DNA from: Urophycis tenuis
Taxonomy: Eukaryota; Chordata; Actinopteri; Gadiformes; Phycidae
Direction: 5' to 3'
Assembly (NCBI GenBank): GCA_036785325.1
Contig: JAXIVH010000391.1
Coordinates: 38,501-102,500, forward strand
DNA: 64,000 nt
The translations under genes were made by a program, and so were the position numbers. Shown here one piece after another: positions 1 through 30,635 of the stretch (position 1 is its first letter; every line of letters starts with the position of its first letter). Under the pieces are notes generated by a model. It was not told the origin of the DNA. It saw nothing but the letters and a program-made list of their open reading frames with translations, and did not search any database.

Positions 1-66
1 TACGGTTAGTGGACGACCCACTCTGTCCACCCGCTCTACCCACTGAGCTACTGATGCCCGCTACTG
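1..66 (-). mobile_element. tRNA-derived SINE head, cut by the window edge
   Basis: The reverse complement reads as a tRNA-like head with an A-box core (TAGCTCAGTGGGTAGAG). It then continues through a stretch nearly identical to the SINE at 49037, including the same GACAGAGTGGGTCGTC insert. Only the 5' head is visible and the rest lies left of position 1. It sits in an upstream smarcd1 intron. Confidence 0.7.
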
Positions 67-2107
<2,041 letters not shown>

Positions 2108-3440
2108 AGTTTGGGTTTTTTCCGCTCAATTCGGGTTTCTCCTCTGTTATGGCCAGACATGATGAACAGAAACATTGTTGTGATTTCAGCGATGTGTGTG
2201 TGTGTGTGTGAGGGCGAGATAACTGGTGGTTACTTGGTATGTAAGAATGAAAATCAGGTTTTTGTTTTTTTCTGGGGATTAAAACCTAGAAAGAAATGGA
2301 CCTCGGGATTGATGATTCCATCGAATCAACCCAGCGATGTATCCGATTGATTTTTGAATGAACCGGGCCTGGAAGCATTCCTCTTAGTTTGTGATGGACC
2401 GTGTTCTTGTGTTGGACAGCTTTTAATACACCTGTTCCCAACACGAGGTATAGCCAAGTACATGGAATTAGTTGTGTGGTTCCTGTGTTTTCCCTCGCGT
2501 CCACCCACTGCAAAGTGAGATGTACACACTTCCATCTAAGAACTGCCAGTCGCCCATTCGATAGTAGTGGTGGTGAATGCCTTTTGTGATTGATGATGCT
2601 ACTACACTATCAGAACGTCACCTGTCATGAATTATTAACTGGTTTGTGTAGACAGTATGTGCCTGTCTTTCTTTTTTTTTCTTTTCTTTTTTTTGGCCCT
2701 AGAATTCCCCCCTACTTTAACTAATGCTTAACCACTTCCGTGAAAATTGGTTTTTGTATTGGGTATGAAAGTTTCTTATTTTGTTTTTCTTGGCTTTTTT
2801 ATTTTATTTTATATTGATTATATTAAATGTATTGTTAGCTAGTACACAATTATCAAACAATTAGCTAGTATACCTCTAGACTTGTTTTGTTTAATGCAAA
2901 GCAGAAAAAAAAAATGTTGTTAAGTAAACTTGTTCTAGGTTTTTTCCAGCTGAAACATTCTTGAAACATTTAGTACTAAAGCACCCCCGATGGATATCAG
3001 TGGATCATCTGCTTTTGAAATGTACTTTAATCATGAGCAGAGAAGCCATATAAACAACATAGCAAGCCAGGCTCACAGGTCACTGATTCTGCCATGCCTC
3101 TTTAATACAGTTTCAGTTGTTTTAATATGTCTGGCAGACCTTTTTGTTGTAGTGTTCATTGTATGCAACTTAGTTTGCATCACTAAAGCTTGGCCTGTGG
3201 ACCTGACCAGCTGGGTCCTTCTATGTTCAGAGTTGTCTAAATACACTAATGTAGTTTTGTTTTTTGGGGTGGGTGGGTGGGCGGGGCGTGTATTAGGAAT
3301 GTGGGGGTTCCATTAGGGCTGAAATTATTACAATGAGGAATCGGGACTATAATTATTTGGAAATTTAGATATTTTCATGGACCAAGCCTATTTTTCTGTA
3401 TGTTATCTTATGTTATAATAAAGGATATGTGAAAGTACGC
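2108..3440 (+). other. smarcd1 3' UTR and poly(A) signal
   Basis: About 1.3 kb of AT-rich DNA without a convincing coding frame follows the smarcd1 stop. An AATAAA hexamer at 3417-3422 is the best poly(A) signal before the gpd1 promoter. A 108-codon open frame at 2990-3316 lies inside this presumed UTR and is not considered a gene. Confidence 0.55.
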
Positions 3441-3635
3441 ATTCTGCTGTCCATTCAATGCTGCCCAATATTACACTATTATTAACCGTATTTTGTAAAG
3501 CAGACATGGTCGTGCTTTTACCCACGATCGAATTTACTTGACTTGAAAACTTTCTACTTTCGCCCTGGTCCACCCCGACGGATCAACCAATGCGGGGGGG
3601 CGGGTCTCAGCTGGAGGGAGTCCTCGCTGTCATAG

Positions 3636-3642
3636 TATAAAT
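3636..3642 (+). promoter_or_regulatory. TATA box of gpd1
   Basis: TATAAAT lies 74 bp before the gpd1 ATG. It is preceded by a G-rich, GC-box-like stretch at about 3594-3604. The spacing predicts a transcription start near 3665-3670 and a 5' UTR of about 40 nt. A TATA-driven start would suit a gene with strong tissue-restricted expression; that is an inference. Confidence 0.6.
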
Positions 3643-3709
3643 ACATCGCCTTGCGCTCCGGCAGTCTTCGCCCTGGGAGTTAAGACGCCGAGACAGACAC
3701 AGACGTAAC

Positions 3710-6700
3710 ATGATGGCAGTGGCAAAGAAGGTGTGCGTCATTGGCTCTGGTAACTGGTGAGCATTCCGTTTGCACTGTCTTCACTTAAGAACAGCGACCG
3801 CGTTATTTTGTACAAGGAACTAATTCTTTTTCACTAGTGTATGTAAAACGGGATCATTGTCTTTTAACAGTCTTTTCAGTGTGAGACCGCTTAGCTGTCA
3901 ACTTCTCTAGTAGTGAGTTGTATTGTCACTCACCACCTCTGCTGTGAGGCGATCCGACGCAGCGGGTTTAGAGGAGAACCCTCACGTGCATTTCTTTCAT
4001 ACTTCCACCCCCACAAGGATGTGTTCATATGGAAAATAGGCTGCTATTGATATGGCAATGTGCTTTTTGGGGTGATATGGTTTGAAGAACGGGTTGAACA
4101 GTTGCGGTGAAATTGTTCAGCTTCAATGATTCTCTAGACCGATTGCTACGACTGAAACCTATGAGGTCGCCAATTTGTTTTCCTCCTATAGGCCTTTAGC
4201 AATGGATTGTATGACATGTAGGCGTACGGTTGGCTTGCATTTCCAATACACGAAAGGCCAATTACACACAGGCTCAGGCTGTATAGACCTACTTCCAATT
4301 GAGCCTGTTTTAATGGATGTATTTCAGTCTACCACGTCAACCAATTCAACGTATTTATTGGTATATATTTAAGGTTATTGTTGTCCACCAGTCAGTAGCC
4401 TTAACATTAATGAAAGTATTGTCCATCGCACTGCTGTCTCTAGGGGGTCTGCCATCGCTAAGATAGTGGGCGCCAATGCAGCAAAGTATGACCGCTTTGA
4501 CACGACGGTGAACATGTGGGTTTTTGAGGAGACGATCGACGGTAGAAAACTCACCGAAATCATCAACACAGACCATGAAAATGTCAAGTACTTGCCCGGT
4601 CACAAGCTGCCCTCCAATGTGGTGAGCGGTAGCCTACTATCTCTTAACACAATTTCACATTGGATTGTTGAATAATAATAAATAATAAATAATGTGTTTA
4701 GCTATTAATAGACAACGGAAATGTCGTAGTCACGATGATGGTGCATGTTTAATTTTGTTTTGTTAGGTTCATAATAATTCTTAAAGTTATGGACGATACT
4801 TCGGGTTATGTCGATTTATGGTCCTTGGATGTCTAGGATGTTGTTAATTTGGACATCAAAGCATTGTTCTCGCGTTTCCTGCGTCTCCCAGGTGGCCGTC
4901 CCCGACTTGGCCGAGGCTGCGAAGGGAGCCGACATTCTGATCTTCGTGGTCCCTCACCAGTTCATTGTCCGAGTGTGTGACACCATCAAGGAGCACATCA
5001 AGAAGGATGCCGTCGGCATGTCTCTCATCAAGGTGGTGCCAATCAAAATACATAAGATTCTCTTCCCAGGACTCGAATATCTCCTTTTCAAATGAGCTCC
5101 AATCAATCCATATTAGCAGACTCTTTCATCCATGTTGGAATTTCACCACCTAGTTGAAGTGATGAAGATGGATTTATATTAGTACTAATAATTTAATCCT
5201 TTTCCAGGGACTATTCTAGGTTCTACCTTTTGGGGGGGCTCAGCCCCCAGAAAGGGGGGGGGGGGGTTGTGGATTTTGAAAATCGTAGATGTGATTTCCT
5301 GCATTATGCTGCATTTTAGGGTGACCTGGTGGAGATCCTAAATTTATTCTGGTGAGGGGGGGGGTCTATCTATCCAACACATTGTATATTATTTGACTGT
5401 TTAGACTGTAGAATATTAGATTTGAGGACGAAACGATAGGGTGGGCTTAGGTATGTTTTTGGTGGGCTTGAGCCCGTTTGACTAAATAACCACGGCAGTC
5501 AATGGTTCTGAAACTACTTTAGTGAGTGGCAGGGTGTAGAATAACAGTGAGTATTTTTGCTTTTGTAGCCACAAATACAGTTACTGTCCAAGCAGATATT
5601 GTATGTGTAGCTGTTACCAGCAGATAATCTCAGAATAGATTTTAGGAAATGGCCATGTAGTAAGAATTTGAGGCGCTTGCATCACGTAAGAAAGTGGGTG
5701 TTGACAACATTGGGCTGAATGTTGCTCTATGCATTTTGGTAATCATGAAATTCTGGATCGATGCAACGTGACGTCTCTTGAGCTGCCGGCATCGAGTCGA
5801 AACCACCACGATGAATCGACAACATCCAGCCTCACCTCACCTGTGTCTTTCCAAAGGCCCGTTCTGATGACGTTACATTTGTCTTAAGTGGTGAATGGTG
5901 ACGTCATCACGGTTGCACCTTGCAGGGTGTCGACGAGGGCCCGGACGGACTGAGGCTGATCTCGGAGGTGATCCGGGGAAAGCTGGGCATCGCCATGACC
6001 GTCCTGATGGGAGCAAACATCGCCAACGAGGTCGCCGAGGAGAAGTTCTGTGAAACCACCATTGGTACGGAACACGGGTTCTCATAGAAAAAAGCAATTC
6101 CAAAAAAATGACATGATTTAAACTCAATTTGTGAGAAGCTAAATCGGGTCATGCTTTTTTTAACTGGCGCCCCTGATGGATGGACTTGCCAAATGAATGG
6201 TGACGCGCCTTTTGTTAAGGTTGCAAGGACAAAGTGAACGGACCCATTCTGAAGGAACTCATGCAGACCACTAACTTCCGCGTGACAGTGGTGGGAGAGT
6301 CGGACGTGGTGGAGATCTGTGGAGCACTCAAGGTCAGAGTCTGACCAGTAGCCTTAACTATAACTCTTTAGTCTGCCAGACGAAAACATCCTTGACCCAT
6401 GCAACTGTTACTTTGATCAGAGGTTACAGGAAATACTTTGTAGATCAGTAGGGACTTTCCATTGTACCCATAGGAATAGCAGCAGCAATGAATCAGCATC
6501 TATAATGAATCATTCTTGTTTTTTGTATTATACACTGTTTATCATGTTTTGATATGTATTTCGACAGTATGTTCCGCAGTAGTCCAGCCCACAATATGTG
6601 TCATCCTCGTCATCTCTATAAACAGTGAGGCCGGACCCTTGTCTCTTATTTGTGTGTGAACTCCCTGACTGACCCGCAGAACATCGTGGCGGTGGGAGCG

Positions 6701-6977
6701 GGCTTCTGCGACGGCCTGGGCTTCGGGGACAACACCAAGTCCGCCGTGATCCGGCTGGGTCTGATGGAGATGATCGCCTTCGCCAAGGTGTTCTGCACCG
6801 ACGGGCCCGTCTCCCCCTCCACCTTCCTGGAGAGCTGCGGCGTCGCCGACCTCATCACCACCTGCTATGGCGGGCGCAACCGCAAGATCGCCGAGGCCTT
6901 TGCCAAAACGGGAAAGGTGGGAAGCGGGCGGCACCGGGTCTTTCTCGTTTTTCTGTGTCTTTCTTTCTCTATCTCTG

Positions 6978-7014
<37 letters not shown>

Positions 7015-7686
7015 GTCTGTCTGTCTGTCTCTCACTCTCTGTCTGTATCTCCCTCTCTCTGTCTCTGTCTGTCTCTCTCTCTCTGTCTCTGTCTGTCTCT
7101 CTCTCTCTCTCTCTGTCCGTCTGTCTCTCTCTCTGTCTCTCCCTCTCTTTCTCTCTCTCTCCCACTCTTTGGTCATGGTGAAAATATTGCCGTGTTCATG
7201 TGGGAAACCTTCTGCCTGTGTAGACCATAGAGGAGCTGGAGAATGAGATGCTGAACGGACAGAAGCTCCAGGGACCTGCGACTGCAGCGGAGGTCAACCG
7301 TATCCTGAAATCCAAAAACATGGTTGACAAGTGAGTTAGTTCCTTTCTATTGGACACATTTAATTGGTAAAAAAAAAAAAAAGAATCTAAAGTATTTAAT
7401 GTTTGTTGTGGTGAATGTGGTTCTCATATTCTTTGCTCTTGCAGTATACTATGAACATCTCTTAGAACAACCTGCATCAAGAATTAAACATTAGCCTGCA
7501 GGGTTGTGGTTGCACTGGTATAAGGGGATATATCAAATCACTCCACAATGAGTATGAAAGTCTCAACAGTCTTCTCTTGAACTCTCCAGGTTCCCTCTGT
7601 TCAACGCGGTGTACCAGATTTGCTATAACAGACACCCGGTTACAGACTTCATCAGCTGCTTGCAGAACCATCCAGAGCACGTTTAA
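3710..7686 (+). CDS. gpd1: Glycerol-3-phosphate dehydrogenase [NAD+], cytosolic (GPD1), complete
   Basis: The enzyme interconverts dihydroxyacetone phosphate and sn-glycerol-3-phosphate with NADH in the cytosol. It links glycolysis to lipid synthesis and to the glycerophosphate shuttle. Eight exons: 3710-3756, 4444-4621, 4892-5032, 5926-6064, 6220-6332, 6680-6916, 7224-7330, 7590-7686. Splice phases agree throughout, giving 352 residues (human GPD1 has 349). Visible landmarks are the N-terminal NAD-binding glycine motif in VIGSGNWGSAIAK (split by intron 1), LPGHKLPSNV, LIFVVPHQFI, the substrate-site helix VLMGANIANEVA, CGVADLITTCYGGRNRK with the conserved Arg-Asn pair, and the C-terminal LQNHPEH. 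Two consecutive ATGs open the frame and the first is used here; either is possible. Teleosts have duplicate gpd1 genes and the copy letter cannot be assigned. Confidence 0.95.
6955..7170 (+). repeat. (CTGT)n/(CT)n pyrimidine tract in gpd1 intron 6
   Basis: About 215 bp made of CTGT, CT and CTCTGT units starts about 40 bp after the exon 6 donor and ends about 55 bp before exon 7. It fills most of the 307-bp intron. The long open frames that read Ser/Leu/Cys/Val on one strand and Arg/Glu/Asp on the other are artefacts of this tract. Confidence 0.9.
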
Positions 7687-8176
7687 CAGAACTAGCTGAC
7701 CAGAGGGCACTTGAACATGGACTTTAATGTATGCTGAAGCTAGCCTGGATGACTACACATCCGCCTAAAAAAATCATCATCTTTTGATGAAACATGGAAG
7801 TGACTTACCTGAGCTTCAACCAATAACACAAAATCACAGTGCCTTTGTCCCTTTGTCTCATTGGAGTATTAACTGCATTAGAACCAGGTGTTACTGAAAT
7901 ACACATGTTACAACTAGATCCGGTAGCTATTTAAGGTATTACATATTCTCATTGTGACTTGAATAAATGTGTCCTTCATTTCAACTTAACTGTAACTTAA
8001 GTGCCTTACTGTTGCCATTTGACAAATATGTATGATTTGTTTTTTTCACCCAGTGCTGATGAAAGTAAATCAGTTTCTTAACAACGGTGCAGTGACTATG
8101 TCCTGTTTTTTTTATGGTATCCTATAATATATGAGACAATTTGTACTGAGCTTAATAAAGTGCTTGAGTTATATGC
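7687..8176 (+). other. gpd1 3' UTR with two poly(A) signals
   Basis: AATAAA hexamers occur at 7962-7967 and 8154-8159, the second followed by GT-rich sequence (TGTGTAGTG). Two 3' UTR lengths of roughly 300 and 490 nt are therefore plausible. Confidence 0.6.
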
Positions 8177-9488
8177 ATATGCATGTGTAGTGTTTTTATT
8201 GGTCTGTTTTCTCCAGATCTTTTTGATTTGGAATTATCTGGTCTATGCTTGGTGGAAGGTCCTCAACAAAGGCATGCTGTTTCCTGCCTGACTGTAACCT
8301 GATCTGAGCCCCTCTAGTGCTACTCTAGTCGCTTCACCTTTACCATTTTCTAGAGTGGCCATTTTGACCTTTCTCAAAGTTCATGGTCTGCCACAGACAC
8401 GGGCCCCCTTTACACTGTGGACCAGCAACGATAACGGCCTTGAAATTATTGGCTGTTGCTTTATTTTCTATTAGCCTATTTCTAGCTGCACTTACTATTG
8501 GATGACAATAAGCCAATAATGATGACAATAAGCCCAGTGATGCAACCACTGGAAGCACACATCAGTTAAAAAGCGCGGGACCCATCTGTGTCTTGAGTAA
8601 GACAAAATAACGGCTACTAAGTCACTGCAAATCATTCTCTTATGCAACATGCATTTATTTGTTTTTTTTCTCTCCTCCATGGTTTCATGGCCACACTCCA
8701 TTGCACACTGTGGCTACTAAGCCAACTGCTCGTTCATTTTCTAATAATAACATGATGCACCAATGGGCAAAGGTGAATCCATAATTAGATTGGAGAGTTT
8801 GAGTAGCATGCAGCAGGCCTTATCCTCGGTAAACTTACGAAATCGAACATTCCTGCCCCAGATACAGTTGTCTAGATCTTGATTGTGAATTGAAAGACTG
8901 TATTGACTTACTCGGCTCCAATTATATTGTCATTTTTCTGTAAACAATTTTTTTCATCAATGGAGTTTACATTTGGGTTGGAAATGGTTGTAGGCCCCAT
9001 TGTCTGTGTGCTGTCCAAATGAAAACAAATGCCATATATGTGTAGTTATAGCGTGAATGACCACTTGATGGTGCCATTCTCCCTTTAATCCGCACATTAC
9101 TTCAGGTAAACTATTTTATGTCTTCCTGTTCCAACTGCTGCGTTTGTATGTCGATCAATTCATTTTTTCTGATTATATATTACCATAAAGGACAGTAAAC
9201 GTGTACAAGACATTGGGAAAACAGGTTATTTCAAGTAACAAGTCATATGGACATGAATACCGTAGGGTCGTCCACCCATCACTTGTTGAGTGTCTGCCTG
9301 TTACCGTCGGGAGGCGGCACCGCCTCTACTTCCTCAATCCCAGCTCATCTCAGGGCGGTTAGTTGGGGGCTGGGGACGACTCATCCACACTGGCCCCAGG
9401 GCACGGGAGGCGTGCTAGGATCCTATATCAGTTTCTTCCCCGAGAAACAAAAATAATTCGGGCGGTTTGGTGGTACAAGACTGAAAGC
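8177..9488 (+). other. gpd1-cers5 intergenic region and cers5 5' flank
   Basis: No coding exon was recognised. In human this interval holds COX14, but here cox14 lies on the other side of cers5. The final 200 bp become richer in GC and CpG and presumably hold the cers5 promoter and 5' UTR. No TATA box in a convincing position was seen. Confidence 0.45.
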
Positions 9489-26319
<16,831 letters not shown>

Positions 26320-27292
26320 CACCCCGACTGGAGGGGGGGGGGGGGGAGGGGCTTTCTGCATCCCACTATTTCCCAGATGCCCCCCCCCCCCCCCCCACCC
26401 CGGCCCGACTACACGGCCACAAAAGCAGCAGTAACATGCTGCGAGGGAACAGCTGGACCAACCGCACAGACACTGGATCAAAAACATCCCCTTAGATTGT
26501 GCGTCATTACTTTATAGTGGGGGGCGATGGGGCGTAGGAAATGGTACGTAAAACTGAAGCTAAAGATGGCTTGAGGGGAGTGATTTTGTATGTTATTGTG
26601 GCACTGGAGAAGCGTGGTTGTTTTAATGGCGCATTCGGCCGCAGATTGTTTGGTTCTCAGTTCTCTTCCAGTTTTATTGGTCAGATGAACTTGGGTGATT
26701 TCCTTTTTTTTTACCACATTGTTCTGTGAATGCTATTTTGTTCATTTAATATTATTGATCGATTTGCAATTGGTTTGCATTACTGCTTTTAATTGCCTGT
26801 GTTTATAGATAGACAACACCTTGTTTATGATGTTCTGTTTATTATTTTAAGGATCTTGCCTTCTGAGAAATGTGCATCTACAGTATCATATTCTCCATTG
26901 AGTGCCTTGTAAAGAAACACATTTTATTATTTCAAAATACAGAAATTTGTTGACTTAACTGTTTATACGTATCAATCCCCCAAAGAATCATCATATTAGT
27001 GGCTGAATTTTTATTTTATTTTACAACCATATCATCATATCATCTTGCGATCATTGACTGCACATGTGTTCACAACACGGATATGATTGGCAATATATTC
27101 TTCACTTGGTTCATTTGGTTACAGTTTGTGTTCATAGTTACCATAATTTAGTATGTGACAAACAATTCAGCTACCTTGTGCATGGGCAATACCATGACTT
27201 AGTAGATATGACAGTAGATTTGTGTCCATAGAAAGAATCTTCGGACTCACTCAAACATGAATCAATTTCAATGAAAACTGAAAATAGTCCAT
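26320..27292 (+). other. cers5 3' UTR converging on the cox14 3' UTR
   Basis: cers5 (+) and cox14 (-) are tail to tail with 973 bp between stop codons. No plus-strand AATAAA was found between 26320 and 27292. Several TTTATT hexamers (for example near 26837, 26923 and 27010) would serve as poly(A) signals for cox14 on the minus strand. The two transcripts may overlap. Confidence 0.45.
26333..26396 (+). repeat. G14 and C17 homopolymer pair in the cers5 3' UTR
   Basis: G14 at 26333-26346 is followed by AGGGG, 28 bp of mixed sequence, and C17 at 26380-26396. The pair starts only 14 bp after the cers5 stop codon. Confidence 0.9.
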
Positions 27293-27469
27293 CTAGTCTT
27301 TCATCACGTCTGAGTCCTGGTTTTGTGCTGCAAGTTGCAGCTGTTTCTCTTTCTGCAGATAGCGGTATCCTCGCATTACACACAGGAAACCACCATAGGC
27401 TGTCAGCAGCATCATTGATCCAGAAAATGCACGATACCCCAAATCAGCCAGGCGCTTTCCAGAAGCCAT
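27293..27469 (-). CDS. cox14: COX14, cytochrome c oxidase assembly factor
   Basis: COX14 is a small inner mitochondrial membrane protein that supports COX1 synthesis and early complex IV assembly. The coding sequence is one exon of 58 residues (human 57). It starts MASGKRLADLGYRAF, has one membrane segment SGSMMLLTAYGGFLC, and continues with a basic, glutamine-rich tail. The family signature (K-LAD-GY--FS-SMMLLT-YGG) is clear. The start is set at 27469 because it aligns with the family; an in-frame upstream ATG at 27547 would add 26 unfamiliar residues. A likely 5' UTR splice acceptor (TTTAATTCCATCAG) ends 13 bp upstream of the ATG, so the first exon is probably non-coding. It lies tail to tail with cers5, which is the reverse of the human arrangement. 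Confidence 0.9.
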   Translation of the reverse strand: MASGKRLADLGYRAFSGSMMLLTAYGGFLCVMRGYRYLQKEKQLQLAAQNQDSDVMKD

Positions 27470-28738
27470 GGTGAGACCGATCCTGATGGAATTAAACAGA
27501 AACATAACTACGGGTAACACATTCATGCAAGCAAATATGATAAGCAATACCTAAACATACTGCAACAATAACCATTGAGATTAAATTCCAAACGTTAAAG
27601 ATAAGATATGTTCTGCCGCTAGGGGTCTCTAAATCAAAACAATAACAAGACCCGTAGGTTGATGACGTCGTGAGGTAGCGTGGGAACACGGCGGTTGTCT
27701 TCACCATCGCCTGTGAATATCTATCTGACGTGACTCAGGCATAAATCAATTTCACATACGACATCAATGCTAAAGATATTGAATATTCAAGCTGTGAATT
27801 ATTGCAATGTGGCGGACTGTGATTTTACATTATAAAATTCTAACTAAAGACGTGATCGCCGGTATGTCATTTTTTCAGAAGAAAAACATGTGAGGGGAAA
27901 CACTGCAGTAGCTTGGTGGCTGGTATGGCCCACTGATCAAAGAACTGCATCGTAGTAAGCTAGATCGGTGAACCAATGTATTTACGGGCTTTGCGCCTGG
28001 TTCCCTGTTTCGCGTCTTTCCCCGGAAGTTCGGGATAAAGGCCATCTGACGTCATTGACAAGCGAGATCATATGTAACGGACCATGGCCGTGACAGGAAC
28101 TACATATTTGCCTGGGTTTACTTTGAACATTGGTGTTAAAACAAAAGGGATAATTATGTACACAACCCACAATCTTTAACATTTGTCTGGTCGTTTTTAG
28201 ATATTTCAATGCGGGAATGTTGCAAATGCATTTGGGACTAACAGCGGACACATGTTAAACGGATCGTGATCGTACTACACAGCAGTGTTATAAAATAACA
28301 TTTTACAAAAAGAATTGCCAACTGGTACAAATTTGGAGGATCAATTTATTGATCTGGTAATTAGAGGCAAACAATTAGTAAGGTTGGAAAAAAACATGAC
28401 ATTCCCTCCAACGCCACATTAGCTACCTTACACAACAGCAGAGGTAACGTTCATTACACATTCTCACAACAGGCCAGTCAAAGAACCCTATATATTCAGT
28501 ATAGTATAATGCGACGCTATTTGCCATTTGAAAGTCCAGTAAAAGTCGTTGCCTACCTTTGTGTTTATAGAAGTAATAACCGAAAACGTCTTCACCTTCA
28601 ACCAGTAGATAAGCACGTCGGCAGCTACGGAAACACGTAAAGAACAAACTTGCTTCAGTATAACACACCGCAGCCAACAGGCGAGTGTTTCTAGTCGGAC
28701 GTGTTTAGACTGCGCACACTACAATTGCAGCATGTGAG
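27470..28738. other. cox14-bcdin3d divergent promoter interval
   Basis: The two genes are transcribed away from each other. The interval holds the cox14 5' UTR intron, an ETS/CRE cluster at 28022-28054, and the bcdin3d 5' UTR. An 84-codon minus-strand frame at 28423-28677 has no recognised homology. An ACAAAG/GTAGGC donor-like site at 28556 within it could belong to a non-coding cox14 exon. Confidence 0.4.
28022..28054 (-). promoter_or_regulatory. ETS site plus CRE, candidate cox14 promoter
   Basis: CCGGAAGT at 28022-28029 is an ETS/GABP-type site and TGACGTCA at 28047-28054 is a full CRE palindrome. This pairing is typical of housekeeping and nuclear-encoded mitochondrial gene promoters. 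A possible donor (GTAAAT) at 27985 would allow splicing of a short 5' UTR exon to the acceptor next to the cox14 ATG. No transcript evidence is available. Confidence 0.35.
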
Positions 28739-29583
28739 ATGGAGAATACGGACAACGACGATGTCAATAATGATCCAGGTGCTGCTCCTTATGGGAATTT
28801 TATAAACTATTACACATTTAATCCACCCGAAAACCGTTTAGCGTTACTGCCTAAGACACTTCTTCAAGATTTAGGATACAAAGACAGTCACCAAACTGTT
28901 TTGATGCTCGACGTAGGATGTAATTCTGGGGTATGTAGACCATGGCTTTATTAATATTCAAGTAACGGACAGATCAACTACATGAATATCTAAAACATAT
29001 TCTTTTTATTTATTCTGTTCAGGACCTGAGTATAGCTCTGTACAAACATCTTGTACTGACACCAGAAAATGAAGGAAGCACGAAAACCAGGACGGCTCGC
29101 GTCCTGGGTTTCGATTTGGACGAGAGCCTCATTCAGCGAGCTCAACAGACCAACCCACTTCCCGAAAACATTTCCTTTATTCCTCTAGATATCACCATGG
29201 ATACCTCAAGCCAGGATCTATTGCAGGACTACCTCAAACGCTACGGGTGTACCCACTTCGATGTTTGTTTTTGTTTTGCCGTCACCATGTGGATCCACCT
29301 CAACCACGGAGACGCAGCTCTGTTAAGGTTCCTCTCTCGTCTTGCGTCACTGAGCCATCATGTCGTCCTTGAGGCTCAGCCCTGGAAGTGCTATCGCTCT
29401 GCGGCCCGTCGGTTACGAAAGCTTGGCCGCTCCGACTTCGACCACTTCAAGAGTCTGAAGATCAACGGGGATGTGGCGGACCATGCTAGGAAACATTTGG
29501 AGACACAATGCAACATGGACCTTGTGCAGAGCTTTGGCAGCACTGCCTGGGACAGAAAGTTGCTTCTCTTCAAACGAAAATAA
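28739..29583 (+). CDS. bcdin3d: BCDIN3D, RNA 5'-monophosphate methyltransferase, complete
   Basis: This SAM-dependent methyltransferase caps 5'-monophosphate ends. Known substrates of the human enzyme are tRNA-His and pre-miR-145. Two exons, 28739-28930 and 29023-29583, join in phase 0 to give 250 residues (human 292). SAM motif I, VLMLDVGCNSG, falls exactly at the end of exon 1 and exon 2 continues DLSIALYKHL. Further landmarks are VLGFDLDESLIQRA, FIPLDITMD, the Bin3-type core FDVCFCFAVTMWIHLNHGD, LEAQPWKCYRSAARR and a C-terminal WDRKLLLFKRK. The start is the first ATG of the frame. The shorter length lies mostly at the N-terminus and in loops. The gene is divergent from cox14, and its stop codon overlaps a poly(A) hexamer. 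Confidence 0.93.
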
Positions 29584-29584
29584 A
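29579..29584 (+). other. Poly(A) signal overlapping the bcdin3d stop codon
   Basis: AATAAA begins two bases before the TAA stop (29581-29583). A second hexamer, ATTAAA, is at 29678-29683. Use of the first would leave a 3' UTR of only 15-25 nt. Confidence 0.55.
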
Positions 29585-30600
29585 GAATGTAGATCCCCTC
29601 CAATGATGCGTGCTTGTGGTGCTGATGCTGTACGATCAAATATACTCTGTTGTAGGAAAAGCAAACTACTGTTAGTCATTAAATATTGAGGACCAGGTTC
29701 AATGTAGGCTCAGGTGTTGTAACCGTGTCATTTAAATCCATGGCTGAGTCTTTGAGCCAGTTGGACCATCCACTCTTCCAACTGGCTTGGTGTAATTACC
29801 ATACATTCAACACCAAAACAACCTAATTTTCATCATTTTAATTACAGAATGCTAAAAATAACATTACATAAAATGTCCTTTTAAAAGAAACCATTGAATA
29901 TTACAAAGGTTGTAGATTTTGCAAAGTTAGGATATAAAATCTTTGAACAGTGGTGCATAATTGAAAAGAAAAATAATTTTCATAAAATGCATATATTAAC
30001 AGTTCTACCACATAAAAAATGAGATGGACACAATGTTTGCTGACAGATGAGATGAGTATAGACGCGACACGGCCACACGGGTTACGCTCCCTCCAAACGG
30101 GTACTTGGGGATGTGCTGCGCGCTCCACACATCAGCTGAGACATCGTCACGGTCAGAATGGGTGATGATTTACACACGGGGGGCGGCTGTGAGGAGGGGA
30201 GGGGAGGAGGGGAGGGTCAAAGAACTGAAGACTGAGAAAGTGACTTGGTGACTGCTCCCAACATGTTCACACACGTCATTGTAAAAAAAAAAGACTGGCC
30301 ATTGTTTCATAAACACATTCTGTTTCCACAGGTTTAAGCTTTACAATGTTCCAAATAGCTAATGGTTTTAGAAACCTCATACTTTATGCATTCAACCCAA
30401 ACAAGGGCCAACAATAACACCGACGTCTCTTTACATCTGTTCACCAACTTCATGACTGAGCCCAACACACTCGACTTTGTGGTTTGCGTCATTCAGAACT
30501 TGCAACTGTACAACAACTTGGGGTCAGTCGGGTCCGACGAAACGCTACCATGCTCACATATGTGGTCAATCTAAAAACAGGAGTAAGGGGTAGACTATAC

Positions 30601-30635
<35 letters not shown>

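Noticed and set aside
2990..3316. 108-codon plus-strand open frame with hydrophobic stretches
   Set aside because: It lies in the smarcd1 3' UTR, has no recognisable family, and has AT-rich composition that yields hydrophobic residues by chance.
6542..7246. Overlapping long frames on both strands through gpd1 intron 6
   Set aside because: They are produced by the CTGT/CT repeat. Only the 6680-6916 part is coding, as gpd1 exon 6.
28423..28677. 84-codon minus-strand frame upstream of cox14
   Set aside because: Unknown sequence with no family signature. If spliced to the cox14 exon it would not be in frame with the cox14 start. At most it marks a 5' UTR exon.
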